13,356 nucleotides of DNA from assembly GCA_023436515.1 (NCBI GenBank), contig JAEZIV010000156.1, forward strand, positions 1-13,356, in the 5' to 3' direction. The notes below the pieces were generated by a model. That model had not been told where the DNA came from, ran no database searches, and saw nothing but the letters and a program-made list of their open reading frames with translations. This DNA comes from Bacillota bacterium. Its GTDB lineage: Bacteria > Bacillota > Clostridia > Acetivibrionales > DSM-1351. Shown one piece after another: positions 1 through 6,005 of this stretch. The position numbers and the translations under genes are program-made. Numbering within the stretch: position 1 is the stretch's first letter; every line of letters begins with the position of its first letter.

Positions 1-468
1 CCATTAATCCTGCCCTCAGGGAAGTATAGCCCCAAAAGAGGTTGTTTTCCCGGAACTCAGGCAAAAACGGAACTATATGGCGGGACGTTTGAAACAGAAT
101 GGGATTTTATGAAATCGGTGCTTGTAAATAATGGAGTTGACGAGGGTGCTATACTCCTTGAAAATTGTGCCAGCTACACCTATGATAACGCCTTCATGTC
201 CAGAAAGGTCACCGACTCTTTAGGAATAAATGTTAAAACGGCTATAATATGTTGTAAGTCCTTTCATGCCAGAAGATGCCTGATGTTTTATTCCTGGGCT
301 TATCCTGATACAGATTTTTATGTTTGTCCCGTAGATATTGAAGATACCAAGAAGGAGGATTGGTTTCAATTCCCGTTAGGAGTTCAAAGGGTTATGTCAG
401 AGCTTCAAAAATGTGGATTATATTTCAAAGAGGCAATACCAGCTTTCATTAAAGATATTTCGTCTTAA
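1..468 (+). CDS. YdcF/DUF218 family protein, 3' part
   Basis: The reading frame is open from the first base, so this is the last 155 residues of a longer gene; the first ATG at 109 is internal. Two DUF218 (SanA/ElyC/YdcF) signatures are visible: the segment LLENCASYTYDNA, matching the family's E-x-x-S-x-x-T-x-x-N-A, and KSFHARR, matching its S-x-F-H-x-x-R. The upstream LPSGKYSPKRG stretch fits the loop after the first strand of the Rossmann-like fold. Family members are linked to envelope or cell-wall-related functions, but the biochemical role is unsettled; no specific substrate is claimed. The gene converges on the MATE gene with only 20 bp between the stop codons and no clear terminator hairpin there. 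Confidence 0.8.
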   Translation, partial: PLILPSGKYSPKRGCFPGTQAKTELYGGTFETEWDFMKSVLVNNGVDEGAILLENCASYTYDNAFMSRKVTDSLGINVKTAIICCKSFHARRCLMFYSWAYPDTDFYVCPVDIEDTKKEDWFQFPLGVQRVMSELQKCGLYFKEAIPAFIKDISS

Positions 469-488
469 TAATTATTATTCAGCCGTGC

Positions 489-1862
489 TTACCTCGTTAC
501 ATTGTTCAGCCACTTGCGGCTCCTGTACCGGTATAGTGTCAGCGGTATCTTGATTATCTCATCACTCATCAGAATTATATAGACAACTGGTACACTCCAC
601 TTAAAGATGAAGGCCGCTAATGCACCCACCAGAATGGAGCCGCCCCACATTGTGGATACGTCCAAAAACAGTCCGAAACGAGTATCGCCTCCTGCCCTGA
701 ATACACCTACAACCAGCGTTGTGTTAAGGGCCTGAGCAACAACAAAGTATGACATGACCAGCATCATCATTGACAGGTAATTATTTGTATGTGGGGTTAG
801 ATTCAGTGCCGACATTGCTATAGGTCTGGCGATTAATATTACTATTGCACCACCGATGCCTGCCAGTATACTTAGCTTGATAAAGCGTTTAGCATAATCC
901 TTTGCGGTTTCGAGATTGTTTTCTCCTATTGCCTTACCAACCATGATTGCGGTTGCATTGGAAAGCCCGAAGGAAATAACGGTAGCCAACTGTCTTGCAA
1001 CCTGAGCAACAGCATTGGCAGAAATCACTGATTCCTCCAGATGTCCTATAACAACTGCATTCATTGCTACACCTGCGCCCCACATCAATTCATTAGCAAT
1101 AACAGGTATTGAATAATATAGAAAATCTTTAAAAAGCAGCTTGTCTCTTGTGAAGAGGCTTGAAAGCTTGAAGTGCAGCACATCATTAAACTTATTCGCA
1201 TAAATAATAACACATAGCAATTCTATACCTCGTGAAGCCAGGGTTGCTATTGCGGCACCCTTTATGCCCATTTGAGGCATACCGAATAAACCGAATATAA
1301 GAATTGCAGCTATTAACACATTTGTTACCAGTGAAATAAGATAGACAATTGTTGATACAACCACTCTCTCAACACTTCGCATAACATTCAGATAAATCAT
1401 TGTCACCGACATAAATATGTAGGACAGAGAAACAATTCTGAGATACTTAGCCCCTTCAGCTATAACCTGTGGCTGGTTTGTAAAAATAGACATTATCTGA
1501 GAGGGGAATAGGAGTACAGCCGCTGTAAAGAATAAGGCAATTAATATTGAGAATCTCATACAGATACCCATTATTTTGATAATGCTTTCCTTGTCTCCCT
1601 TACCCCAGTATTGGGCAGTCAGTACCGCAGCACCAGAGGTCAATCCAAAGAACAGGAGAATCATGATAAATTGCACCTGTCCTGCAAGAGATGCGGCTGA
1701 AAGAACTGTCTCACTGACCTTTCCAAGCATCAGTACGTCTACTGAAGAAATGCCCACATTATTCAGGTTTTGAAGTGCCATTGGCAGTACCAAAGAAAAG
1801 GCCATTTTGTAAAAGGCTTTTGTGCTGCTTATATCTATAGAATTTTCAATCGTATTTTTCAT
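489..1862 (-). CDS. MATE family multidrug/Na+ (or H+) antiporter
   Basis: 457 residues, the usual length for MATE exporters, almost entirely hydrophobic with about 12 predicted membrane helices in two similar halves. Family-typical stretches include the N-terminal half segment MALQNLNNVGISSVDVLMLGK, the loop AQYWGKGDKE after helix 2, its counterpart VGKAIGENN in the second half, and the late FRAGGDTRF segment. It probably exports cationic drugs or metabolites across the cytoplasmic membrane using an ion gradient; the substrate cannot be read from sequence. The ATG at 1862 is preceded by a GGTGA ribosome binding site about 8 nt upstream and by an extended -10 promoter. It stands alone, convergent with the YdcF gene and divergent from hemW. 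Confidence 0.92.
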   Translation of the reverse strand: MKNTIENSIDISSTKAFYKMAFSLVLPMALQNLNNVGISSVDVLMLGKVSETVLSAASLAGQVQFIMILLFFGLTSGAAVLTAQYWGKGDKESIIKIMGICMRFSILIALFFTAAVLLFPSQIMSIFTNQPQVIAEGAKYLRIVSLSYIFMSVTMIYLNVMRSVERVVVSTIVYLISLVTNVLIAAILIFGLFGMPQMGIKGAAIATLASRGIELLCVIIYANKFNDVLHFKLSSLFTRDKLLFKDFLYYSIPVIANELMWGAGVAMNAVVIGHLEESVISANAVAQVARQLATVISFGLSNATAIMVGKAIGENNLETAKDYAKRFIKLSILAGIGGAIVILIARPIAMSALNLTPHTNNYLSMMMLVMSYFVVAQALNTTLVVGVFRAGGDTRFGLFLDVSTMWGGSILVGALAAFIFKWSVPVVYIILMSDEIIKIPLTLYRYRSRKWLNNVTR

Positions 1863-1894
1863 TTATCTAATCACCATTGTTCAGAATGTTTATC

Positions 1895-1903
1895 ATTATA
1901 CCA
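1895..1903 (-). promoter_or_regulatory. Extended -10 promoter of the MATE gene
   Basis: On the minus strand this reads TGGTATAAT, a perfect TATAAT with the TG extension. There is no good -35 at 16-18 bp. Transcription would start about 25 nt before the MATE start codon. The same stretch includes ATACCATATG, which recurs exactly upstream of hemW. Confidence 0.5.
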
Positions 1904-1999
1904 TATGAAATTGCAGTAACATAGATAAAAAATTATCGATATTTATCATAAATTCCAGGAAATATTTTCTTTAAAATATACCTTGAGTTGATAGAAGAA

Positions 2000-2098
2000 A
2001 TGAGAACGCTCAGTGCCAAGAACCCACTTTTACAGGCTAAGCGGATAATTGTTGGTATAGCTTCATCTGGAATACCATATGATGATATGGTAGTATAA
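2000..2098 (+). CDS. Possible 32-residue ORF upstream of hemW, or remnant
   Basis: The frame is open from just after a TAA at 1949-1951 to a TAA at 2096-2098. From the ATG at 2000 it would encode 32 residues beginning MRTLSAKNPLLQAKR and ending YDDMVV; a longer read from the open frame would begin IPGNIFFKIYLELIEEM. The composition looks protein-like, with amphipathic and charged residues, but no convincing ribosome binding site precedes the ATG and I do not recognise the sequence. It may be the tail of a decayed gene, a real micropeptide, or chance. It is the only coding candidate in the MATE-hemW gap that does not overlap the hemW start. Confidence 0.25.
   Translation: MRTLSAKNPLLQAKRIIVGIASSGIPYDDMVV
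2073..2092. repeat. Inverted repeat upstream of hemW, operator-like
   Basis: Perfect 8-bp arms TACCATAT / ATATGGTA around a 4-bp GATG spacer, 45 bp before the hemW start. The left arm lies in the 10-mer ATACCATATG, also present at the MATE promoter (1898-1907). It could be a repressor site or a small hairpin in the hemW leader. Confidence 0.35.
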
Positions 2099-2137
2099 AA
2101 TATGGGGATTAAAATATAACCAGAAGGAGATGAAGAC

Positions 2138-3280
2138 ATGACACTTATGAATAAAACCGGTCTTTATATTCATGTCCCATTTTGCGGTTCAAAATGTAAT
2201 TATTGTGATTTCAATTCCTACACCGGGAAATTGGATTTGGTGGAGGAGTACTTTACCGACATGAAGAAAGAGATTGATTTGTACAGGGAGGAAATGATTT
2301 TTAACCAGATTGGAACCATTTTTATCGGAGGAGGAACTCCATCCTGTGTAGATGACAAGTTCATAGGCGAAATACTGGACGCCTGCAGAGAAAAATATAA
2401 TGTTTCGGAGTCATGTGAAATAACCATTGAAAGCAATCCGGGGACACTTACTGAAAAGAAGCTTGAAGCATACAGACAATACGGTATCAATAGAATTAGT
2501 ATAGGCTTGCAGGCCTATCAGGAAAACCTTCTGAAATATTTGGGGAGAAAACATACCACCGAGGAATTTATTAACAGTGTCAAAATGGCTCAGGCTGCAG
2601 GCTTTAGAAACATAAATGCCGACATTATATTCGGAATCCCCGGCCAGACTCTTAAGGATTGGATGGATACACTCAATGTCTTGACTGAGCTTGGAATTAC
2701 TCACATTTCTGCATATGATCTTAAGATAGAAGATGGTACGAAATTTGGAGATTTGAAAGCTGCCGGAAAGCTTATTGAGATGGACGATGAGCTTGACAGG
2801 GAAATGTATCATTATGCAATTGATATTCTGAGGGAAAAAGGATATAACCATTATGAGCTCTCCAATTTTGCTAAAGAGGGATACCAATGCAAGCATAACC
2901 TCATATATTGGAACTGTATTGAATACCTGGGCTTGGGTGCTGGGGCTCATTCCTTTTTACAGGATATCAGATTTGAAAATCATGCAACAATCGAGGGATA
3001 TATTGAATATTTAGAGAAAGGTCAGAAACCCGTTGAAGAGAGATACGTAAGAGATTTCTGCGAGAAGATGTCGGAGTATATGTTCCTTGGACTTAGGCTT
3101 ATAGACGGTATCAGTAAAGAGAGATTTGAGGACAGATTCAATCAGAACATTTTTGAGACCTACGGTTCAAAACTCGAAAGGTTAAAGAAAAAGCAGCTTA
3201 TAGACATAGAAAACAACAGAGTCAAGCTGACAAACCTTGGGCTTGATCTGGCAAATCAGGTGTTCGTGGAATTTATTTAG
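2138..3280 (+). CDS. hemW: HemW-type radical SAM protein
   Basis: 380 residues, the normal HemW length. The radical SAM cluster motif is C16-x3-C20-x2-C23 followed by D24-F25. This CxxxCxxCxF form separates HemW from true coproporphyrinogen dehydrogenase HemN, which has a fourth Cys. Other hallmarks: GGGTPS at 64-69 (SAM binding), YELSNFA near 239, KHNLIYW at 252-258 (the HemW signature linked to heme binding) and GLGAGAHSF near 265, then the C-terminal HemN-like domain. HemW binds heme and is considered a heme chaperone, so the frequent 'oxygen-independent coproporphyrinogen III oxidase' name is probably wrong. The ATG at 2138 has AGAAGGAGA 7 nt upstream. The gene appears to be monocistronic and ends at a terminator shared with rpsT. 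Confidence 0.95.
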   Translation: MTLMNKTGLYIHVPFCGSKCNYCDFNSYTGKLDLVEEYFTDMKKEIDLYREEMIFNQIGTIFIGGGTPSCVDDKFIGEILDACREKYNVSESCEITIESNPGTLTEKKLEAYRQYGINRISIGLQAYQENLLKYLGRKHTTEEFINSVKMAQAAGFRNINADIIFGIPGQTLKDWMDTLNVLTELGITHISAYDLKIEDGTKFGDLKAAGKLIEMDDELDREMYHYAIDILREKGYNHYELSNFAKEGYQCKHNLIYWNCIEYLGLGAGAHSFLQDIRFENHATIEGYIEYLEKGQKPVEERYVRDFCEKMSEYMFLGLRLIDGISKERFEDRFNQNIFETYGSKLERLKKKQLIDIENNRVKLTNLGLDLANQVFVEFI

Positions 3281-3305
3281 AAAACAGAAAATAAAAGCAA
3301 ACAAA

Positions 3306-3330
3306 AAAACTCAGGTCTCTCCTGAGTTTT
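3306..3330. terminator. Bidirectional terminator between hemW and rpsT
   Basis: Perfect 10-bp stem AAAACTCAGG / CCTGAGTTTT with a TCTCT loop. The plus strand runs into TTTTCGTTTT and the minus strand into a T7 run, so it can end both convergent transcripts. Confidence 0.88.
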
Positions 3331-3351
3331 CGTTTTATTATTCATAAATAA

Positions 3352-3609
3352 TTATTTTGCTGCATTGATAGCCTTAGCTAATCTTGACTTTCTTCTCGCA
3401 GCGGTGTTCTTATGGAGTAAGTTCTTAGCTGCAGCCTTATCCAAAGCCTTGGTAGTTGCCTTGTATGCTTCAACAGCACCTTCACCATTGGCAATAGCTT
3501 CTTTACATTTCTTAACAGTAGTCTTAAGAGCTGACTTTCTGATAGTATTCTTTAAAGTCTTAGATTCAGTAACCTTTACTCTTTTTATTGCAGATTTAAT
3601 ATTTGGCAA
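3352..3609 (-). CDS. rpsT: 30S ribosomal protein S20 (UUG start)
   Basis: Small, Lys/Ala-rich helical protein that binds 16S rRNA in the 30S subunit. The N-terminus PNIKSAIKRVKV and the C-terminal NTAARRKSRLAKAI segment are family signatures. A GTG at 3618 would give 88 residues, but that GTG lies inside the ribosome binding site AGGAGGTG (3616-3623) and so cannot be the start. The UUG at 3607-3609 sits 8 nt after AGGAGG and gives the standard S20 start M-P-N-I-K-S-A and 85 residues. Escherichia coli rpsT also starts at UUG, where the weak start is tied to autogenous control. The gene has its own promoter and a leader of about 160 nt, is divergent from gpr, and shares its terminator with hemW. 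Confidence 0.96.
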   Translation of the reverse strand: MPNIKSAIKRVKVTESKTLKNTIRKSALKTTVKKCKEAIANGEGAVEAYKATTKALDKAAAKNLLHKNTAARRKSRLAKAINAAK

Positions 3610-3773
3610 TGTATTCACCTCCTGCGAGCCTATATTCGCTAGTCATCTTCACTTAGTGTGCTCTTCTTTCACGCCGGGTGGAAGAAGCTTGTGCTAATAA
3701 AAATGAAATAATAAGTGAGCAAAAAAAATCAATAATATTTAATCGGTTTGTAAACCGCTTCTTGCCCATAACA
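3610..3773 (-). promoter_or_regulatory. rpsT 5' leader, possible autoregulatory region
   Basis: If transcription starts about 7 nt past the -10 at 3780-3785, the leader is about 160 nt, long for a single small gene. On the minus strand it contains CGGTT/AACCG arms (3744-3757), then a U8 run (3721-3728) about 15 nt later, then a CTTCTT...AAGAAG pairing (about 3663-3688) and GCGA/TCGC just before the ribosome binding site. The U run is too far from the first hairpin for a standard terminator. I do not recognise it as a named riboswitch or ribosomal-protein leader. Confidence 0.4.
3616..3623 (-). promoter_or_regulatory. rpsT ribosome binding site that fixes the UUG start
   Basis: Reads AGGAGGTG on the minus strand, a full anti-Shine-Dalgarno match, with 8 nt between AGGAGG and the UUG at 3609. 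An in-frame GTG inside this site is ruled out as the start. Just upstream, a short GCGA...TCGC inverted repeat could fold next to the site. Confidence 0.85.
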
Positions 3774-3779
3774 GATGAT

Positions 3780-3808
3780 ATTTTACCATGAACTTTTTTA
3801 AATTGCAA
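3780..3808 (-). promoter_or_regulatory. Sigma-A-type promoter of rpsT
   Basis: Minus strand: TTGCAA (3803-3808), 17 bp spacer, TAAAAT (3780-3785). The -10 matches 5 of 6 consensus bases and the -35 matches 4 of 6. No other good promoter lies closer to rpsT. Confidence 0.6.
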
Positions 3809-3841
3809 GTATTAACCCTTATTTTTCTATCTGTGGAATTA

Positions 3842-3865
3842 ACTTTTTACCCACTTTTTACCCAC
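3842..3865 (+). repeat. Two tandem 11-bp units in the rpsT-gpr gap
   Basis: ACTTTTTACCC occurs twice without a gap (3842-3852 and 3853-3863) and is followed by AC. The 11-bp period puts both copies on the same helix face. It lies upstream of the rpsT promoter and about 135 bp before gpr. Apart from this and the promoters, I see nothing recognisable in 3809-3945. Confidence 0.6.
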
Positions 3866-3947
3866 AATTTTTCTTTGTAGGGCTCTGAAACCTTGCAATA
3901 CTAAAATTCTTTCATGGAAAAAATATCGATACTAAAAATATCTTTTA

Positions 3948-3976
3948 TTGAAATAATACAAATATACCTAAATAAT
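3948..3976 (+). promoter_or_regulatory. Candidate promoter of gpr
   Basis: TTGAAA (3948-3953), 17 bp spacer, AATAAT (3971-3976). Each box matches 5 of 6 sigma-A bases, but the -10 lacks its first T and the resulting leader would be under 20 nt. In spore formers gpr is normally read by forespore sigma factors (sigma-F/sigma-G), whose boxes I cannot find convincingly. Confidence 0.25.
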
Positions 3977-3999
3977 GAAATACTGAAAGGATGTAATAT

Positions 4000-5007
4000 A
4001 TGGTGAATTTATCCAACAGGCGTACCGATCTTGTAATTGAAGCTCATGACATATTTATGAACAGCAGTGAAGCCAAGGAGCAAGCTGCGGAGCACAAATC
4101 GCCGCCGGGAGTTGAGGTTGAAAATGCAGGGAATGAGGATGTAAAGATAACCAGGGTCAGAATTACTTCTCCCACAGGAGAGCAGGCTATAGGAAAGCCA
4201 ATGGGAAACTATATAACCTTGGAAATTCCACAGCTAAAGGACAATAATCCTGAAGTTAATCAGAGAGTTATTGATGTTATGGCAAGTGAGTTGAAATCAA
4301 TATTGAATTTAAAGGAAAACTCTACAACACTGGTGGTTGGTCTTGGTAACTGGAACGTAACTCCCGATGCATTGGGACCCAAGGTAATATCCAATCTGAT
4401 GGTTACCAGGCACCTGCTTGAATATCTACCGGAGCATGTGGACGAAGGTGTAAGTCCGGTCTGTGCAATATCCCCGGGGGTTATGGGCATAACCGGTATT
4501 GAAACCGGAGAAATAGTCAAGGGAGTAGTAGAAAGGATAAAGCCCGATGCACTAATAGCGATTGATGCATTGGCAGCAAGAAGCATGGAAAGAGTAAGTA
4601 CTACTATTCAGATTGCAGACACCGGAATTGCGCCAGGGGGTGGAGTGGGTAATAAAAGAATGGAACTGAGTAAGGCTACCCTTGGAATGCCTGTGGTTGC
4701 GATAGGTGTTCCTACTGTAGTCGATGCTGCAACATTAACTAATGATGCAATGGATTTGATTATAGACAGTCTGATGCAGGAAGCACCCTCCGATTCAAGC
4801 TTTTATAATACACTGAAGAACATTGACAGAGAGGAAAAGTATCAGCTGATAAAGCAAGCACTGAACCCCTTTGTTGGGCATTTGATCGTTACCCCTAAAG
4901 AAATTGACGACATAATAAGCAGGGTATCAAAGGTGGTAGCCAACGGGCTTAACATGGCACTTCATAAGGGGTTGAAGCAACAGGATATAGAAAAATATCT
5001 GATGTAA
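4000..5007 (+). CDS. gpr: Germination protease GPR
   Basis: Endopeptidase that degrades small acid-soluble spore proteins during germination; made as a zymogen in the forespore and activated by removal of an N-terminal propeptide. 335 residues, within the family range (MEROPS A25). The N-terminal RTDLVIEA is the conserved processing region. The core carries VVGLGNWNVTPDALGP (about 112-127), SPGVMGITGIET (about 158-169), AIDALAARS (187-195) and GIAPGGGVGNKR (209-220). The proposed catalytic aspartates of the Bacillus megaterium enzyme (Asp127, Asp193) correspond to D123 and D189, with the same offset of four. The ATG at 4000 has AAAGGAT about 9 nt upstream. The gene is monocistronic, divergent from rpsT and followed by a double hairpin. 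It shows that the organism forms endospores. Confidence 0.97.
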   Translation: MVNLSNRRTDLVIEAHDIFMNSSEAKEQAAEHKSPPGVEVENAGNEDVKITRVRITSPTGEQAIGKPMGNYITLEIPQLKDNNPEVNQRVIDVMASELKSILNLKENSTTLVVGLGNWNVTPDALGPKVISNLMVTRHLLEYLPEHVDEGVSPVCAISPGVMGITGIETGEIVKGVVERIKPDALIAIDALAARSMERVSTTIQIADTGIAPGGGVGNKRMELSKATLGMPVVAIGVPTVVDAATLTNDAMDLIIDSLMQEAPSDSSFYNTLKNIDREEKYQLIKQALNPFVGHLIVTPKEIDDIISRVSKVVANGLNMALHKGLKQQDIEKYLM

Positions 5008-5016
5008 AACCATTTT

Positions 5017-5050
5017 CTATATGCTATATGTATAACTTGCTATATGCTAT
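5017..5050 (+). repeat. 11-bp direct repeat after gpr
   Basis: CTATATGCTAT occurs at 5017-5027 and exactly again at 5040-5050. The second copy runs into the long hairpin that follows, and the fragment ATGCTAT appears once more inside that stem. Confidence 0.55.
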
Positions 5051-5078
5051 TGCATGCTATATTCTATAGCATGCAATA
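5048..5078 (+). repeat. Long perfect hairpin after gpr
   Basis: Arms TATTGCATGCTATA / TATAGCATGCAATA pair over 14 bp around a TTC loop. No U tract follows directly. Its last four bases (AATA) are shared with the left arm of the terminator at 5075, so the two hairpins cannot both form completely. Confidence 0.75.
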
Positions 5079-5120
5079 ACCCAAATGTTGAACTATGTGC
5101 ATTTTGGGTTATTTTTTTCT
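5075..5120 (+). terminator. Intrinsic terminator of gpr
   Basis: Stem AATAACCCAAA (5075-5085) / TTTGGGTTATT (5103-5113), followed by T5-C-T, with the T run continuing the stem end (TTTTTTTCTTT overall). Confidence 0.82.
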
Positions 5121-5185
5121 TTAAGCATTATTGAAGGAAGGTTGGAAATAGAACACCCTATCTTTTCTTTTAACATATGACAGGT

Positions 5186-5191
5186 TATAAT
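5186..5191 (+). promoter_or_regulatory. Candidate -10 box for the M50B-ligase operon
   Basis: Perfect TATAAT about 75 bp before the M50B start, after the gpr terminator. No acceptable -35 lies at 16-18 bp, and there is no TG extension. Confidence 0.3.
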
Positions 5192-5267
5192 TTAATTTAG
5201 ATAAAAGCACAATTTGCCAATAGCTGTTCTAATATATCATGGCATAAAAGTGCTGAACGGAGAAATT

Positions 5268-5978
5268 ATGAAGCAAAACTGGAGAGTATTAATCATTTTT
5301 ATTGCGCTTATGGCCTTATGGAACACAGTTATAATAAAGCCCATAAAGCTTTTTACCGTATTCCTGCATGAATTGGGGCACGCCTTTATGGCAGTTATTT
5401 CCGGATCAAGTATTACCGGCCTGAGCATCTATTTCAATGAGAGCGGGCATGTTACCTCATTGCCAAAGGGCTGGCTTGCAGCCTTTCTTATTGCAAATGG
5501 AGGTTACTTGGGGAGTGTATTGTTTGCAATTGGTATTTTGCTCCTTAAAAACACAAAATTTAAGAAATATATAATTGGAACAATTGCCATTGTTTTTCTT
5601 GGAGTTACCTTCAGGTATTCGGGAGTAATATCCTTTACAATGCTTTATTCAGTTATCTTTGCCGCCTTTGCAATTATAATCTATATGGCTCAGAATGAAA
5701 AATTGCATGATTGGGTAATTGAGATAATCGGAATAGGTAGTGTTACATACGCTATATATGATACTTTTGTTGATACAGTTCTATTGCAGGTTAATAACAT
5801 GTTTGGACTTTTCAGCCTTGGGAAAATGCCTGTTACCGATGCAGTTCTCTTATCCCGGCTGACACATATACCTGCTGTTGTATGGGGGCTTGCATGGCTT
5901 GTAGCTGCTCTGCTGGCAGTTTATTACTGCTTGTTTAGGAAGAAAAGCAGATCAGGAAGGTCACCCAGAAGATATTAG
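5268..5978 (+). CDS. M50B-type integral membrane metalloprotease
   Basis: 236 residues, membrane protein with about six hydrophobic segments. The zinc motif HELGHAF is at 34-40, in the first part of the protein as in the M50B family (Pfam Peptidase_M50B type); a later IYDTFVDTV segment could supply the third metal ligand. It lacks the PDZ domain of RseP and the CBS domains of some SpoIVFB relatives. Such proteins are thought to be intramembrane or membrane-proximal proteases; the substrate is unknown. A TTG 18 codons upstream is in frame, but the ATG at 5268 has GGAG 5 nt upstream and makes a better N-terminus (MKQNWRVLI). It ends in a basic tail (RKKSRSGRSPRR). The ligase gene starts 27 bp downstream, so the two are probably co-transcribed. 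Confidence 0.8.
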   Translation: MKQNWRVLIIFIALMALWNTVIIKPIKLFTVFLHELGHAFMAVISGSSITGLSIYFNESGHVTSLPKGWLAAFLIANGGYLGSVLFAIGILLLKNTKFKKYIIGTIAIVFLGVTFRYSGVISFTMLYSVIFAAFAIIIYMAQNEKLHDWVIEIIGIGSVTYAIYDTFVDTVLLQVNNMFGLFSLGKMPVTDAVLLSRLTHIPAVVWGLAWLVAALLAVYYCLFRKKSRSGRSPRRY

Positions 5979-6005
5979 TTTGAATATTTATTAAGGAGAA
6001 CATAA

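Noticed and set aside
1933..2139. Minus-strand 68-residue frame in the MATE-hemW gap
   Set aside because: It starts inside the hemW start region, lacks a ribosome binding site on that strand and shows no recognisable features.
2411..2950. Minus-strand 179-residue frame inside hemW
   Set aside because: Shadow of a strongly supported gene on the other strand, with no ribosome binding site or domain.
3610..3618. GTG at 3618 as the start of rpsT (88 residues)
   Set aside because: The GTG is part of the AGGAGGTG ribosome binding site, and the conserved S20 N-terminus begins at the UUG at 3609.
3927..3934. CGATACTA as a sigma-G -10 box for gpr
   Set aside because: It resembles CATACTA, but no sigma-G-like -35 is found at a suitable distance, so it is not annotated.
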